A DNA stretch of 64,000 nt from Comamonadaceae bacterium (GCA_947478725.1 CANJWZ010000021.1:1-64000), one strand, 5' to 3'. Counted from the first letter of the stretch, positions 51,033-60,323 are shown. Program-made: numbers and translations. The notes: generated by a model from the sequence alone, not told the origin.

Positions 51033-51842
51033 ATGAGCCCAGACCGTTATCTACGAACTTTTGATGTCCTTGACCTGCTGGTGCGCAACAAGGATGGTCT
51101 GCGACTGACCGAAATCAAGGAGGCGCTCGGTCTGCCGGTGAGCAGTGTCCACAATATGCTGCAGACCATGGTGAGTGCAGATGTGGCCAGTGTGGACGAG
51201 GACTTGCGCTATTTTGTTGGCCCGCGTGCCGTGGCCTTGGCGTTGCGCACTGTGCAGTTACTCGACATCCGCAGCTTGGCGCGACGTCCACTGTTGGAAC
51301 TGGCCAAGACAATAGGCGATGATGTGTACCTAGGTCTAAGGCTTGGCAAGCGAGTTATCTATGCGGACCGCAGCCCGGGCACCCAGCGCATCTCACTTGA
51401 TATCCGGCTTGGCGAATCCTTGTTCCTGCACAGCACAGCGACCGGAAAGCTGTTCGCAGCCTTCGACGAAAAGCTGGCTGCGCAGGCCATGCTTGACCGG
51501 CTGCCACGACTGACAAGAAACACCATCACAGATCCTAAGGAGCTGGAACTCGAATATGCGCGTATCCGGCTCGCAGGGTTTGCTAAAAGTACAGAAGAGT
51601 CTATTGAAGGCATCGTGGGCTACGCGATCCCGATTTTCGATGCCGCAGGCAAGATCGTGGCTGCCGTCCATGCATCGGTACTGACCACCCGCGCCACAAA
51701 GGCGCACGAGCGCAAATTGCTTGCCTCAACGCGTGAATGCACGTTGCAGATCGAGAAACTGCTGGGCAACACTCACGGCCAACCTAATGCTACCGCCAAG
51801 GTAGCTAATTCGGACAAATCGATTCGACGACGCGCGGCCTGA
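51033..51842 (+). CDS. IclR-family transcriptional regulator
   Basis: This 269-residue regulator has an N-terminal winged HTH (LRTFDVLDLLVRNKDGLRLTE, then LPVSSVHNMLQTMVS) and a C-terminal GAF-like effector domain with LHSTATGKLFAAF and GFAKSTEESIEGIVGYAIPI, typical of IclR. It probably controls the catabolic genes on both sides (ligase on the minus strand, CoA-transferase and Bug on the plus strand), which share a dyad in their promoters. Confidence 0.9.
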   Translation: MSPDRYLRTFDVLDLLVRNKDGLRLTEIKEALGLPVSSVHNMLQTMVSADVASVDEDLRYFVGPRAVALALRTVQLLDIRSLARRPLLELAKTIGDDVYLGLRLGKRVIYADRSPGTQRISLDIRLGESLFLHSTATGKLFAAFDEKLAAQAMLDRLPRLTRNTITDPKELELEYARIRLAGFAKSTEESIEGIVGYAIPIFDAAGKIVAAVHASVLTTRATKAHERKLLASTRECTLQIEKLLGNTHGQPNATAKVANSDKSIRRRAA

Positions 51843-51927
51843 TTCAACTGCACGCCAGGCTACTTCAGCCTCCTGCCGGCCAACAGCAACTTGGACCTGG
51901 GGCGACATGGGGCATGGTCATTTAAAA

Positions 51928-51957
51928 ATTTCCGATATTAGAATTTAGTTTCGTAAA
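51928..51957. promoter_or_regulatory. Candidate operator, copy B (CoA-transferase promoter)
   Basis: ATTTCCGATATTAGAATTTAGTTTCGTAAAC-like sequence lies 15-45 bases before the CoA-transferase start. It shares the TTTC-x-GATA and AGTTTCG elements with copies A and C but is the least well conserved. Confidence 0.35.
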
Positions 51958-51971
51958 CAGGAAATTTATAC

Positions 51972-53192
51972 ATGACCACTGTCACCCCCGCTTCCACTGA
52001 ATCTGTCAAACATACGCCCGGTGCACTGGCCGGTTTGAAGGTGCTTGATGCCAGCCGCTTGCTACCGGCTGCCTTGTGTACCCAGATGCTGGCAGACCTG
52101 GGGGCAGAGGTGCTAAAGGTGGAGGAGCCGGGCCGGGGTGACTACCAGCGTGGCTTTCCTCCAATGGGTAAGGTCGACTCAGGTACTTTCCTGCTGTGCA
52201 ACCGCAATAAGCAGAGCATGACGCTCAACCTCAAAAGCGCAGAGGGAAAGGAGATTTTTAAGCGCTTGGCTGCACAGGTGGATGTGGTTGTCGAGGGATT
52301 TCGACCTGGTGTGATGAAGCGCCTGGGCCTGGACTACGAAATGCTCAAGGCCATCAATCCTCGACTCATCTATTGCGCTGTGTCCGGTTTTGGCCAAGAC
52401 GGCCCTTATAAGCTTTTGGCTGGGCATGACCTCAACTATATGGGCATCATCGGCGCGTTACCCCTGTTTGGTAAAGCCGGTGAAGGGCCGCTGGTGCCGG
52501 GGTTGCTCACCGCCGACATTGGTGGCGGTTCGCTCATGGCTGCTTACGGCATCATGGCGGCAGTGATTGCGCGGCAAGCTAGCGGCGTAGGCCAGATGGT
52601 GGATGTATCGATGATGGATGGTGCGATGTCTTTCCTGGCATACCATGCCGCCGAACCGCTGTTCGGGAATTGCGATCCCAAGGGCGGCGAGTACCGCAAT
52701 ACAGGCGGGGCGCCGTGCTACAGCATTTTCCGGTGCAAGGACCGGCATTTCGTGACGCTAGGTGCGCTTGAAGATCACTTCTGGGCGCGTTTTTGTGACG
52801 TGGCGGGCGTGCCCGAACTCAAGACAGACCCATTCCCTGAAGGTGAGGCGCGAGACCGGCAATTCGCTCAACTCGATAAGGTGTTCGCGCAGCGTACGCG
52901 CAGCGAATGGGTGGCGCTGTTTTTTGAACACGACATTCCAGGTGGGCCGGTCAACACCATGCGCGAGGCTTTTGATGATCCGCAGGTGCGCGCCCGAGAA
53001 ATGATGCTGTACGTCGATCATCCGGTGGAAGGCCGCATTCCACAGTTGGGTTTCCCTGTGAAGTTCTCGGCTACACCGGGTCGCATCACCTCGCCGCCGC
53101 CTTCGCTTGGGGAGCATACGGCGCAAGTTTTGGGTCGCCTAGGGTTTAGTGACGAACAAATTCAATCCATGGCCGCGGATGGGGTCACCTGA
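51972..53192 (+). CDS. CaiB/BaiF-family (class III) CoA-transferase
   Basis: This 406-residue enzyme moves CoA between carboxylic acids. It has the N-terminal LAGLKVLDASRLLPAALCTQMLADLGAEVLKVEEPGRGD block, the KQSMTLNLKSAEGKE segment, the catalytic Asp in the HDLNYMGIIG region (near residue 157) and the DVSMMDGAMSFLAYH segment near 212. The C-terminal GEHTAQVLGRLGFS is also typical. Its length is normal. It is the first gene of a plus-strand set that includes a Bug protein. Confidence 0.93.
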   Translation: MTTVTPASTESVKHTPGALAGLKVLDASRLLPAALCTQMLADLGAEVLKVEEPGRGDYQRGFPPMGKVDSGTFLLCNRNKQSMTLNLKSAEGKEIFKRLAAQVDVVVEGFRPGVMKRLGLDYEMLKAINPRLIYCAVSGFGQDGPYKLLAGHDLNYMGIIGALPLFGKAGEGPLVPGLLTADIGGGSLMAAYGIMAAVIARQASGVGQMVDVSMMDGAMSFLAYHAAEPLFGNCDPKGGEYRNTGGAPCYSIFRCKDRHFVTLGALEDHFWARFCDVAGVPELKTDPFPEGEARDRQFAQLDKVFAQRTRSEWVALFFEHDIPGGPVNTMREAFDDPQVRAREMMLYVDHPVEGRIPQLGFPVKFSATPGRITSPPPSLGEHTAQVLGRLGFSDEQIQSMAADGVT

Positions 53193-53233
53193 AAAAAGTT
53201 GAGTGCGCGGGGTTGACTAAAATTGCCTACCTA

Positions 53234-53270
53234 GGTATATTTTCGAAATACGGAAATATGTTTCGGATTT
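53234..53270. promoter_or_regulatory. Candidate operator, copy C (Bug-gene promoter)
   Basis: GGTATATTTTCGAAATACGG followed by AAATATGTTTCGGATTT matches copy A over most of its length, with the same GGTATATTTT start and the GTTTCG end at nearly the same distance. It lies about 65-100 bases before the Bug gene start at 53335. Confidence 0.5.
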
Positions 53271-53334
53271 AGAGAAAATATCCCGCATCAGAGCATCTTT
53301 CCTATTTCAAGTATTTCTTCCAATTGGAGTCGTC

Positions 53335-54294
53335 ATGGCAGATCGAATGAAAACTGTGTTCATGATCGCAGCGGGCCTGCTTCTGGCGGCTACCGCGCAA
53401 GCCTTCCCCGAACGCCCGGTCCGCATGGTTGTGGGGTTCGCCCCGGGAGGCTCCGATATTTCTGGACGGCTGATTGGGCAAAAGTTGTCTGATTTGTGGG
53501 GACAGCCGGTGGTGGTGGACAACAAGCCTGGCGCGGCTGGCAACATTGGCGCTGATTTAGTGGCCAAAGCAGTGCCGGATGGCCACACCATCTTGCTGCT
53601 TGTCAACTCTTACACGATCAACACCTCAATCTACCGGAATCTCTCTTGGGATTTGCTGCGCGATTTCGCACCCATCGGCAGGTATGCCACCTCGCCTATG
53701 GTGGTAGTCGTCAACGACAAAATTCCAGTAAAGAACTTTTCCGAGTTCGTTGCCTATTCCAAAGCCAACCGAGGCAAGATCAACTACGGTTCAGCGGGTA
53801 CTGGTACCGCGCCGCACTTGGCTGGGGAACTGTTCGCCATGCGCTCTGGGATCGAGATGACGCACATTCCCTACAAAGGCTCCGCGCCCTCGGTCACAGC
53901 CTTGGTGGCGGATGAAGTTCAGGTGTCGTTTGGGGCAATGTCGGCATTTGACGGCATGGTCAAACAAGGGCGTCTGCGCGCCCTGGCTGTCACCACTGCC
54001 GCCCGCTTTCCCCAGTTGCCTGACGTGCCCACTGTCTCAGAAAGTGGCCTGCCTGGCTTTGACGTTGACATTTGGTATGGCTTTCTGGCCCCCGCCAAGA
54101 CCCCACCCGCCATCTTAAAAAAACTCAGTGACGACCTCGCCCGCGTGATGGCTGACCCTGACCTGCAAAGCAAACTGCGCGAGCGCGGGATGGAACCCGC
54201 TTACCTTGACAGCGAGAAAACAAGCGAGCTGATGAAGCGCGACGTGGCACGCTGGCGCGAGGTGGCCAACAAGCTGAAGTTGGTTCTGGAATGA
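53335..54294 (+). CDS. Bug-family (TctC) tripartite tricarboxylate transporter binding protein
   Basis: This 319-residue periplasmic protein has a signal peptide (MKTVFMIAAGLLLAATAQA) preceded by four residues, with GGAGTCGTC before the ATG. The mature part has FPERPVRMVVGFAPGGSDISG, then GAAGNIGADLVAKAVPDGHT and HIPYKGSAPSVTALVADEV. It overlaps the following lactonase gene by four bases. No TctA/TctB genes are nearby. Confidence 0.92.
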   Translation: MADRMKTVFMIAAGLLLAATAQAFPERPVRMVVGFAPGGSDISGRLIGQKLSDLWGQPVVVDNKPGAAGNIGADLVAKAVPDGHTILLLVNSYTINTSIYRNLSWDLLRDFAPIGRYATSPMVVVVNDKIPVKNFSEFVAYSKANRGKINYGSAGTGTAPHLAGELFAMRSGIEMTHIPYKGSAPSVTALVADEVQVSFGAMSAFDGMVKQGRLRALAVTTAARFPQLPDVPTVSESGLPGFDVDIWYGFLAPAKTPPAILKKLSDDLARVMADPDLQSKLRERGMEPAYLDSEKTSELMKRDVARWREVANKLKLVLE

Positions 54295-55319
54295 CTCCAG
54301 ACGCACAGACCGATCCAGCAACTTGGCAGCGGCTGATCGAGTCACTACGCGCTGACGCGCCCGTCAAGAATGGCGAAGGACTCGGTTCGTTGTCTTCAGG
54401 CCTACAGCGGCCTGAATGCGTGTTGACCCACTCGTCGGGCCATGTGTTCGTATCCGACCTGCGCGGTGGTGTGTCGAAGATCCAGCCGAACGGGGCCACA
54501 AGCCTCATTGGCGGCCAGACCCTGCCTGACAGCGTGCGTCTTTTACCCAATGGCTTCGCCATGCGAAGTGATGGTTCTTTTTTGGTAGCCAACCTTGGCG
54601 AGCAAGGCGGCGTGTGGTCCATAGCACCTGATGGCGATGCCTCACCCTGGCTCACCGAGGTCGACGGGCAGACAATTCACCGCGTCAATTTTGTCGTTAA
54701 CGATCAACAAGGTCGGGTATGGGCCTGCATCAGCGCCACCGATGGCAGCGATGCCTATCCCCTGCGCACTGCGACTGGCTACATCGTCTTGTGCGATGCC
54801 GCAGGCGCCCGTGTGGTGGCCGACGGCCTGCATTACACCAATGAATGCCGGGTCAGCGCTGACGGTGAATTCTTATACGTCAACGAAACCTTTGGGCGGC
54901 GACTTTCAAGGTTTCGCATGGGGCCGCATGGCGAATTGACCGCAAAGGAAACCGTGGCGACCTTCTGCAATGGCGATTTTCCCGATGGACTAGCGCTGGA
55001 CGAAGAAGGTGGTGCCTGGGTCGTCTGCGTGGGCAGTAACCGTGTTTACCGCGTTGCGCCAGACGGTACGAAATTGACTGTGATCGACGATTCTGTCACT
55101 GCCACCGCGCAAGTACTGGAGGCCGCGTTTGTGGCCGGTACGTTGAACCGACCCCAGCTGTCTGCCGCGCGCGGGCACAGGTTGCATAACGTTACCAGCA
55201 TCGCATTTGGCGGTGCGGACCTGCGCACCGCCTACATGGGTTGTTTGGCCGGTGACACGCTGGCCACCTTTCGTTCACCTGTGGCGGGGGTTAAACCCGT
55301 GCACTGGAGCTGGCCGTGA
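54291..55319 (+). CDS. SMP-30/gluconolactonase-family protein
   Basis: This 342-residue protein has a six-bladed propeller of the SMP-30/gluconolaconase/LRE-like family. Motifs include LQRPECVLTHSSGHVFVSDLRGG, VRLLPNGFAMRSDGSFLVANLG, the metal-site Asn in HYTNECRVSADGEFLYVNET and GDFPDGLALDEEGGAWV. Such enzymes hydrolyse lactones. The ATGA overlap with the Bug gene and the GTGA overlap with the next frame show tight coupling. Confidence 0.88.
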   Translation: MTPDAQTDPATWQRLIESLRADAPVKNGEGLGSLSSGLQRPECVLTHSSGHVFVSDLRGGVSKIQPNGATSLIGGQTLPDSVRLLPNGFAMRSDGSFLVANLGEQGGVWSIAPDGDASPWLTEVDGQTIHRVNFVVNDQQGRVWACISATDGSDAYPLRTATGYIVLCDAAGARVVADGLHYTNECRVSADGEFLYVNETFGRRLSRFRMGPHGELTAKETVATFCNGDFPDGLALDEEGGAWVVCVGSNRVYRVAPDGTKLTVIDDSVTATAQVLEAAFVAGTLNRPQLSAARGHRLHNVTSIAFGGADLRTAYMGCLAGDTLATFRSPVAGVKPVHWSWP

Positions 55320-55843
55320 GCAGTAACATGATTCTGGTGGAGAGCGTTTTGCAAGCTCTTCTGACCAGCTTGCTCGTCGGCGGCATTTACGGCCTGCTGT
55401 GCGTGGGCCTTGGGCTGATTTTCAGCGTCATGCGGGTGATCAACTTCGCTCAAGGCGAGTTCATGATGATCAGCATGTACGCAGCGCTGATTTTTTTTGA
55501 TACCTTGGGTTTTGGGCGCTTGCTGGGCGATTGGGGCGGGTTGGCTGCAAGCGCCTTGGCTGCCGGTGCTGCGCTGTACCTGTTTGCATCGCTGCTGCAT
55601 CCGGCCCTGTTGGCCAGCGTGACGGGGTTTCGAGTGACCGGAACGGAGGGCGATGGACACTACCCGCAGTTGACCCTCACCGAAGGTGCGGCTAAATACT
55701 TCTCCGGCGGACGCTTGAAGTTTGACAACAAGGGCCGACGTGTCGGCGCAGAAACCGTCATCTTGCAGTGGCGCGACGGAACACCTATCCCTGTGTACCC
55801 GCCAAGCCTTGCTGTTACGCCACCACTGTGGGCCAAGCGCTGA
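55316..55843 (+). pseudogene. Chimeric frame: LivH-type permease N-terminus fused to the C-terminus of a LivK-type binding protein
   Basis: Residues 1-122 are the start of a Liv-type permease (GGIYGLLCVGLGLIFSVMRV, INFAQGEFMMISMY), ending in GEGDGHYPQLTLT-like sequence just before the second half of the permease should begin. Residues 123-175 (AAKYFSGGRLKFDNKGRRVG, ILQWRDGTPIPVYPP) are the last 50 or so residues of a branched-chain binding protein. The junction is near 55682. One in-frame deletion removed the rest of livH, probably livM, livG and livF, and most of livK. The product cannot work as a transporter. Confidence 0.8.
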
Positions 55844-55850
55844 CTTGACG

Positions 55851-56903
55851 ATGGACGGACAAGTTTTCACCCGGCAGGCCGATACGGTTAAAGGTGGCAC
55901 GTCCACCGCGTCGGAGCGGGTCGTCGCGGGCCTTCAGGCCATGATCATGGATGCAATTCCGACGGCGCACCAATTCGCCTTCACCGGCGTAGAGCGCTAT
56001 GCGGGCGGCCTGTCGCGTGAAAACTGGTCGATCGATGCGACCTGGGTTGACACAGCAGGCGCACAGTCGCGCCACCTCATGTTGATGCGTGATGCTTCTG
56101 GCACCCTGCTGGACACCGACCGTAAGCGCGAGTTCGCCGTGCTCAAGGCCCTTGAAGCGACGTCCGTTCCTGCGCCCAAGGCTTACTGGATGGACGACGA
56201 CGGCCACTGGCTCGGCACGCCCTCGCTGGTCATGGATCGAATGCCGGGGCGCTGCGAATACCTGGTGCTCAACGGGGCGCTCCCGTTGGACGCGCGCCTG
56301 AAGCTGGGGCGTGGTTTCACCGAGCTCATGGCGAATATTCACGCTGTCGACTGGCGTGCGCGCGGTCTGGACACGGTGCTCGACGTACCGACCGATTCAC
56401 CTTCGCGGGTAGAACTTGCCCATTGGGACGCCGAATATCGCCGGGTCCAGCTAGAACCCCACCCCGAACTGGACTACGTACTGGCTTGGTTAGGTCTGAA
56501 TGCACCCAAAGCCCAAGCCATTGTTCTCGTGCATGGTGACTTCAAGCCCGGCAACGCGCTGATCGAGGGCGAGCATATCAGCGCCAAGCTCGACTGGGAA
56601 ACGGCCCATTTGGGTGACCCGCTCGAAGACCTCGGCTGGGTGACCAACTCGGTACGCAAACGCGAGCACCAGATTGCCGGGGTATGGGAACGCGAACAGA
56701 TCGTCGCAACCTACACTGCGTTGACTGGGCGCAGCGTCAACGAAGCGGCGTTGCGCTGGTGGAATGTTTTTTCCTGCTGGAAATTAGCCATCATTCAACT
56801 GACGGCGGTGAGCGAGTTCGTAGCCGGGCGCTATGACCGCGTGTTCCAGACTCCTTCATGGTTGTACCGCCCGATGTTTCAGATGATGGAGAGCCCTGCA
56901 TGA
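55851..56903 (+). CDS. Aminoglycoside phosphotransferase (APH)-family kinase-like protein
   Basis: This 350-residue protein starts at the ATG at 55851, eight bases after the chimeric frame. It has the APH catalytic loop HGDFKPGN near residue 228 and the metal-binding LDWETAHLGDP near 245. The N-lobe segment GGLSRENWSIDATWVD resembles that of phosphotransferases found with acyl-CoA metabolism genes. It is unlikely to be an antibiotic resistance enzyme; a small-molecule kinase in the local catabolic pathway is more likely. The substrate is unknown. Confidence 0.85.
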   Translation: MDGQVFTRQADTVKGGTSTASERVVAGLQAMIMDAIPTAHQFAFTGVERYAGGLSRENWSIDATWVDTAGAQSRHLMLMRDASGTLLDTDRKREFAVLKALEATSVPAPKAYWMDDDGHWLGTPSLVMDRMPGRCEYLVLNGALPLDARLKLGRGFTELMANIHAVDWRARGLDTVLDVPTDSPSRVELAHWDAEYRRVQLEPHPELDYVLAWLGLNAPKAQAIVLVHGDFKPGNALIEGEHISAKLDWETAHLGDPLEDLGWVTNSVRKREHQIAGVWEREQIVATYTALTGRSVNEAALRWWNVFSCWKLAIIQLTAVSEFVAGRYDRVFQTPSWLYRPMFQMMESPA

Positions 56904-57367
56904 GGCCTACCGTAGAAGAACAATTGCTCGGCACGTGTCGTATCCTTGATACGCTGGTCTCACCCTGCGTTACCGATCCCTACGCGCGCACCCTCCTCGA
57001 AGGCCTGATCGGTAACCTGCGCATGTTGACCTCAGCGCTACCCGCTGTTCCGGGTTTCCTCCGTAGCGACAACCGCGCCACGGTCGAACTGCTCGGGAAG
57101 CTTCGAGCCGACGTCGCGCCCGAGTTGGCCGCCTCTATCGCGCTGGCCCTGGAACAGCCCGAGCCGGACACTGCCGACATGCGTGCGCTTGACCAACGCA
57201 ACGTCGAACTGCGCGGCCTCTTTTCCCAGGCCCTTTGCGACAGCGGCCTGACTGCCGCCATGCGCGCGGCGGCCCTTGTACATATGGGTGCGCGAGCTGC
57301 AGCTGCGCCGATGCGATATGTTTCCACCACCACGCGACCCACGACCGCACCCGCAAAGGCAAGCTGA
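56900..57367 (+). CDS. Hypothetical protein of the phosphotransferase operon
   Basis: This 155-residue protein begins with an ATGA overlap with the phosphotransferase gene and ends in a TGATG overlap with the next. It is largely helical, with no membrane segment or signal. I do not recognise a family. Its placement between a phosphotransferase and a lipocalin-like protein is seen in operons for acyl-CoA or steroid-type metabolism, so it may be an accessory subunit of the phosphotransferase. Confidence 0.75.
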   Translation: MRPTVEEQLLGTCRILDTLVSPCVTDPYARTLLEGLIGNLRMLTSALPAVPGFLRSDNRATVELLGKLRADVAPELAASIALALEQPEPDTADMRALDQRNVELRGLFSQALCDSGLTAAMRAAALVHMGARAAAAPMRYVSTTTRPTTAPAKAS

Positions 57368-58497
57368 TGCTGACCCCACTTGACGACACCCTCTGGCACC
57401 AGTTGCCCACCACCTTCGACCACGTCTGGACCAGCGACCCGCGCTTCTTTGACCGCTACTGGTTTGCGATCTATTCTCCCGACGGTCGCATGGCAATCCA
57501 GATCACCATGGGGGCTTACCGCAACATGAATGTGCTGGATGGCGGCGTGGTCATGATTGTGGACGGCAGGCAGTACAACCTGAGGGTGTCGCGCTCGCTT
57601 GACCGCAATGCGCAGACAGAATGCGGTCCGATTCGCATCACCCCTGTGAAACCGCTCGAAGAATTCGAGATCGCTATCGCGCCTGGGGCGCATGGGACGT
57701 CAGGGTTGATCAGTTGGCGCTGCATTGAGCCCGCACGCGAGGAGCATCCGCATTACGAGCGGCTGCATGGTCGCACCGTGCAGGACTACCGCCGCTTCGA
57801 CCAGATCGGGCTGGCCAGCGGTTGGATGGAGGTGGGCGGCCAACACATCGATTTGTCAGACTGGTGGTCTTGCCGCGACCACTCCTGGGGCGTGCGCCGC
57901 GGTATGGGCGTTCCCGAGCCGGTTACCGGACCGAAGGTGACGCTCGCACAAAAGGGACACGTGATGTCCTTCCTGTTTTTCTCCACTGACACAATGAGTG
58001 GCCACTTGCTCTTCGAAGCACGCGGCGACGACGCGCCATACACCACCGGCGTGGTGACCGAGCGCCTGACCGAAACAGTTCATGTGGCGCATCAGATCGA
58101 GCTTTCTGCTGACCTGCACCCGGGCACGCGTCGGTTTCGCACGGCCCGGGTGAGTGCAACGTTCAGCAACGGCAAGCGCCTTTTGTTGAACCTCACTGCA
58201 CAAGGAGCCTCAATTGCGATGCAAGGCCTAGGCTACAGCGGTGGCTACGACGATGGGCGCGGTTTGGGCGCCTGGCGTGGTCAGACTCATTTGGAATCTG
58301 ACGTGTGGGACGTCTCGCACCCGTCCAAAGTGGTCTATCCGGACGGATCGGAAAAGGAACACTGGCACCGCATTCAGCCGGTCAGCATGGAGGCCAATTT
58401 TGAAGGTCTGACCAGTCGCGGAACCGGCAGTCAGACGTTCACCATCGCCGGTCGCCCTCCTTCTTGGCTTGAAGCTGGATCGGCCCAGCCGAGGTGA
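57367..58497 (+). CDS. Hypothetical protein, beta-rich, phosphotransferase-associated
   Basis: This 376-residue cytoplasmic protein is beta-rich and contains the notable segments DRYWFAIYSPDGRMAIQITMG, a DWWSCRDHSWGVRRGMG motif with His and Trp near residue 165-180, and HWHRIQPV near the end. The repeated DHSWG/W pattern recalls hydroxyneurosporene-synthase/AttH-like lipocalin folds, but I cannot assign a reaction. The ATG overlaps the previous stop by one base. A frame open upstream of this ATG is not coding. Confidence 0.75.
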   Translation: MLTPLDDTLWHQLPTTFDHVWTSDPRFFDRYWFAIYSPDGRMAIQITMGAYRNMNVLDGGVVMIVDGRQYNLRVSRSLDRNAQTECGPIRITPVKPLEEFEIAIAPGAHGTSGLISWRCIEPAREEHPHYERLHGRTVQDYRRFDQIGLASGWMEVGGQHIDLSDWWSCRDHSWGVRRGMGVPEPVTGPKVTLAQKGHVMSFLFFSTDTMSGHLLFEARGDDAPYTTGVVTERLTETVHVAHQIELSADLHPGTRRFRTARVSATFSNGKRLLLNLTAQGASIAMQGLGYSGGYDDGRGLGAWRGQTHLESDVWDVSHPSKVVYPDGSEKEHWHRIQPVSMEANFEGLTSRGTGSQTFTIAGRPPSWLEAGSAQPR

Positions 58498-58536
58498 GGC
58501 CGCCTGAGCCCATCGACTGCGCACGTCACCCATCTT

Positions 58537-59799
58537 ATGAGCCGATCTATCCTCGCTGAACACCTGCACCCCGGCGACCATGTGGTGGTGGGCCAAGTGA
58601 CGGCGGAGCCTGCTGGCTTGGTGGGAGAGTTGTTTTCGCTGGCGGCGGGGCTCGCACAGGTAAATGTGTTTTGCGGCTTTTCGCTCAACCCGGCCTGGGG
58701 CGCGCCGATAGACCCAGCGCTAAGCGTGACGACCTACTGCGGACTGGGGACGATCCGTCACCTCGTTGGGCGCGGCGCGGCGCGCGTGATTCCGGCACAG
58801 TTATCCCAACTAGCGTCGTATTTCGACTCTGGCGTGCTCAAAGCCGACGTGGTGCTGTTGCAGGTGTCCCCGGCTGATGCAGACGGTTACCACAGCCTTG
58901 GGTGCGCCCTGGATTATGTATGGAACGCCGCGCAGGCTGCCCGCGTGGTGCTGGTCGAAATCAACCCTAACGTGCCGCGCACCCAATCGACCTGCCGATT
59001 GCATGGCAGTCAAGTCGTTGTTGCGGGGGAGAGCGCGCTTCAGCTGCCCGAACTCCCAAGCGAAGAACCAGATGGGCGGCAGATAAGCATCGGTCGCAAC
59101 GTTGCGCGGCTGGTGCCGGACGGCGCAATGATCCAGTTGGGCATTGGAAGCATGGCCGCAGCGGTGGCGCGGGCGCTGGCTAAGCACCGCGGTCTGCGGG
59201 TGCGATCCGGCATGGTGGGTGACTGGTTGCCCGAATTGCTGGCCAACGGCGCGATAGACAGCTCGGCGCAGGAGTCGTGCATGGCCTCGCTCGCGGTCGG
59301 CACGCGCAGTCTTTACGATTTCGCCGGTTCGCGCGGCATACTGAGCTTCGCCACGTTGGCGCAACTCGTTTCGCCGAGCGGCCAAGCTGCTGGTGCGCCT
59401 TTCATGGCGATCAATTCCGCTCTGGAGGTGGATTTGTACGGGCAGGCGAATGCCGAGTTTCTAGGCTCGCGCTATGTCGGTGCGATTGGTGGGCAATCGG
59501 ACTACTTCCGCGCTGCGCGTCGATCTTACGGCGGGCTCGCCATCCTTGCCCTGGCTTCCAGCGCAGGTATGCCTGCAAAAAGCCGTGTTGTGGCACGCAT
59601 CGCAAATGACTACGTGACGACGGCGCAAAGTGACATCGATATTGTTGTCACGGAGCACGGTGTGGCTGATATCCGCGCCACGACGCTCGCCGAGCGACGC
59701 AAACTCATCACGTCCCTGGCCGACCCACAGTTTGTAGCCAGATTAGACGAGCAAGAATGTGAAGATATGCCTTTAGCCCACCGTGAAATCCGAGTCTAA
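58537..59799 (+). CDS. Acetyl-CoA hydrolase/4-hydroxybutyrate CoA-transferase-family protein
   Basis: This 420-residue enzyme of the acetyl-CoA hydrolase/transferase family has VEINPNVPRT near residue 147, the IQLGIGSMAAAVARAL segment near 203, GGQSDYFRAARRSYGGLAILAL near 320 and the C-terminal TEHGVADIRATTLAERRKLI. It moves CoA between short acids. It starts 39 bases after the beta-rich protein. A second CoA-transferase of another class (CaiB type) lies upstream at 51972. Confidence 0.9.
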   Translation: MSRSILAEHLHPGDHVVVGQVTAEPAGLVGELFSLAAGLAQVNVFCGFSLNPAWGAPIDPALSVTTYCGLGTIRHLVGRGAARVIPAQLSQLASYFDSGVLKADVVLLQVSPADADGYHSLGCALDYVWNAAQAARVVLVEINPNVPRTQSTCRLHGSQVVVAGESALQLPELPSEEPDGRQISIGRNVARLVPDGAMIQLGIGSMAAAVARALAKHRGLRVRSGMVGDWLPELLANGAIDSSAQESCMASLAVGTRSLYDFAGSRGILSFATLAQLVSPSGQAAGAPFMAINSALEVDLYGQANAEFLGSRYVGAIGGQSDYFRAARRSYGGLAILALASSAGMPAKSRVVARIANDYVTTAQSDIDIVVTEHGVADIRATTLAERRKLITSLADPQFVARLDEQECEDMPLAHREIRV

Positions 59800-59802
59800 A
59801 AA

Positions 59803-60030
59803 CTAAAAATATGTCGTATCAGTCAGCTTCAAGGTGTACCCATCAGGTGCGGCCCGGACCCCAGCTTCGTAGCCAAGGCGCCTTGCAACGAAGGCCTGGG
59901 ATTCGATGATGAATTTTTTGTCAGTATTTTCTAAGATCTTATGGGTGATCATTCGAGTAAGAATGTGCTCAGTTCTTCCCGATGCGAACGAGGTGATGAT
60001 TCGAATTTGTCGAAGGGATAATCGGCCCAT
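59803..60030 (-). pseudogene. Remnant of a Bug-family binding protein gene
   Basis: The minus-strand frame reads RQIRIITSFASGRTEHILTR, then ITHKILENTDKKFIIES and RRLGYEAGVRAAPDGYTL, ending TDTTYF at a stop. This aligns over its whole length with the first 90 or so mature residues of the Bug protein at 62491 (RPVKILVPFASGGVADLLAR, RIGYEAGAKAQADGYTF, TDVTYT). Key glycines are lost and the C-terminal two thirds are missing. It lies three bases after the CoA-transferase stop, in the opposite direction. Confidence 0.7.
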
Positions 60031-60323
60031 ATATTGATCTAAATGACGTAAGCAGCAAGCAAAATTAGAAAATTTCTGATTTTTGGCTATGATCTGGTGA
60101 ATGGTTTCAATTAATTTTTCATGAGTTCTGGTCGGGAAATAATTTGGCTAATAGTCTATGGAGTCTTTGATACATAGGTTACTTAGATCATGAGCTATAT
60201 GCTAGTCATATTTTAATAAATTTCCATCAATAATTAATATTTTATGATTTATAAAACGCGACTTCAATTTAATTAAGATACCATTTAAATGCATTGTTAA
60301 AACTAAAATCTCGAAAGACTAAA

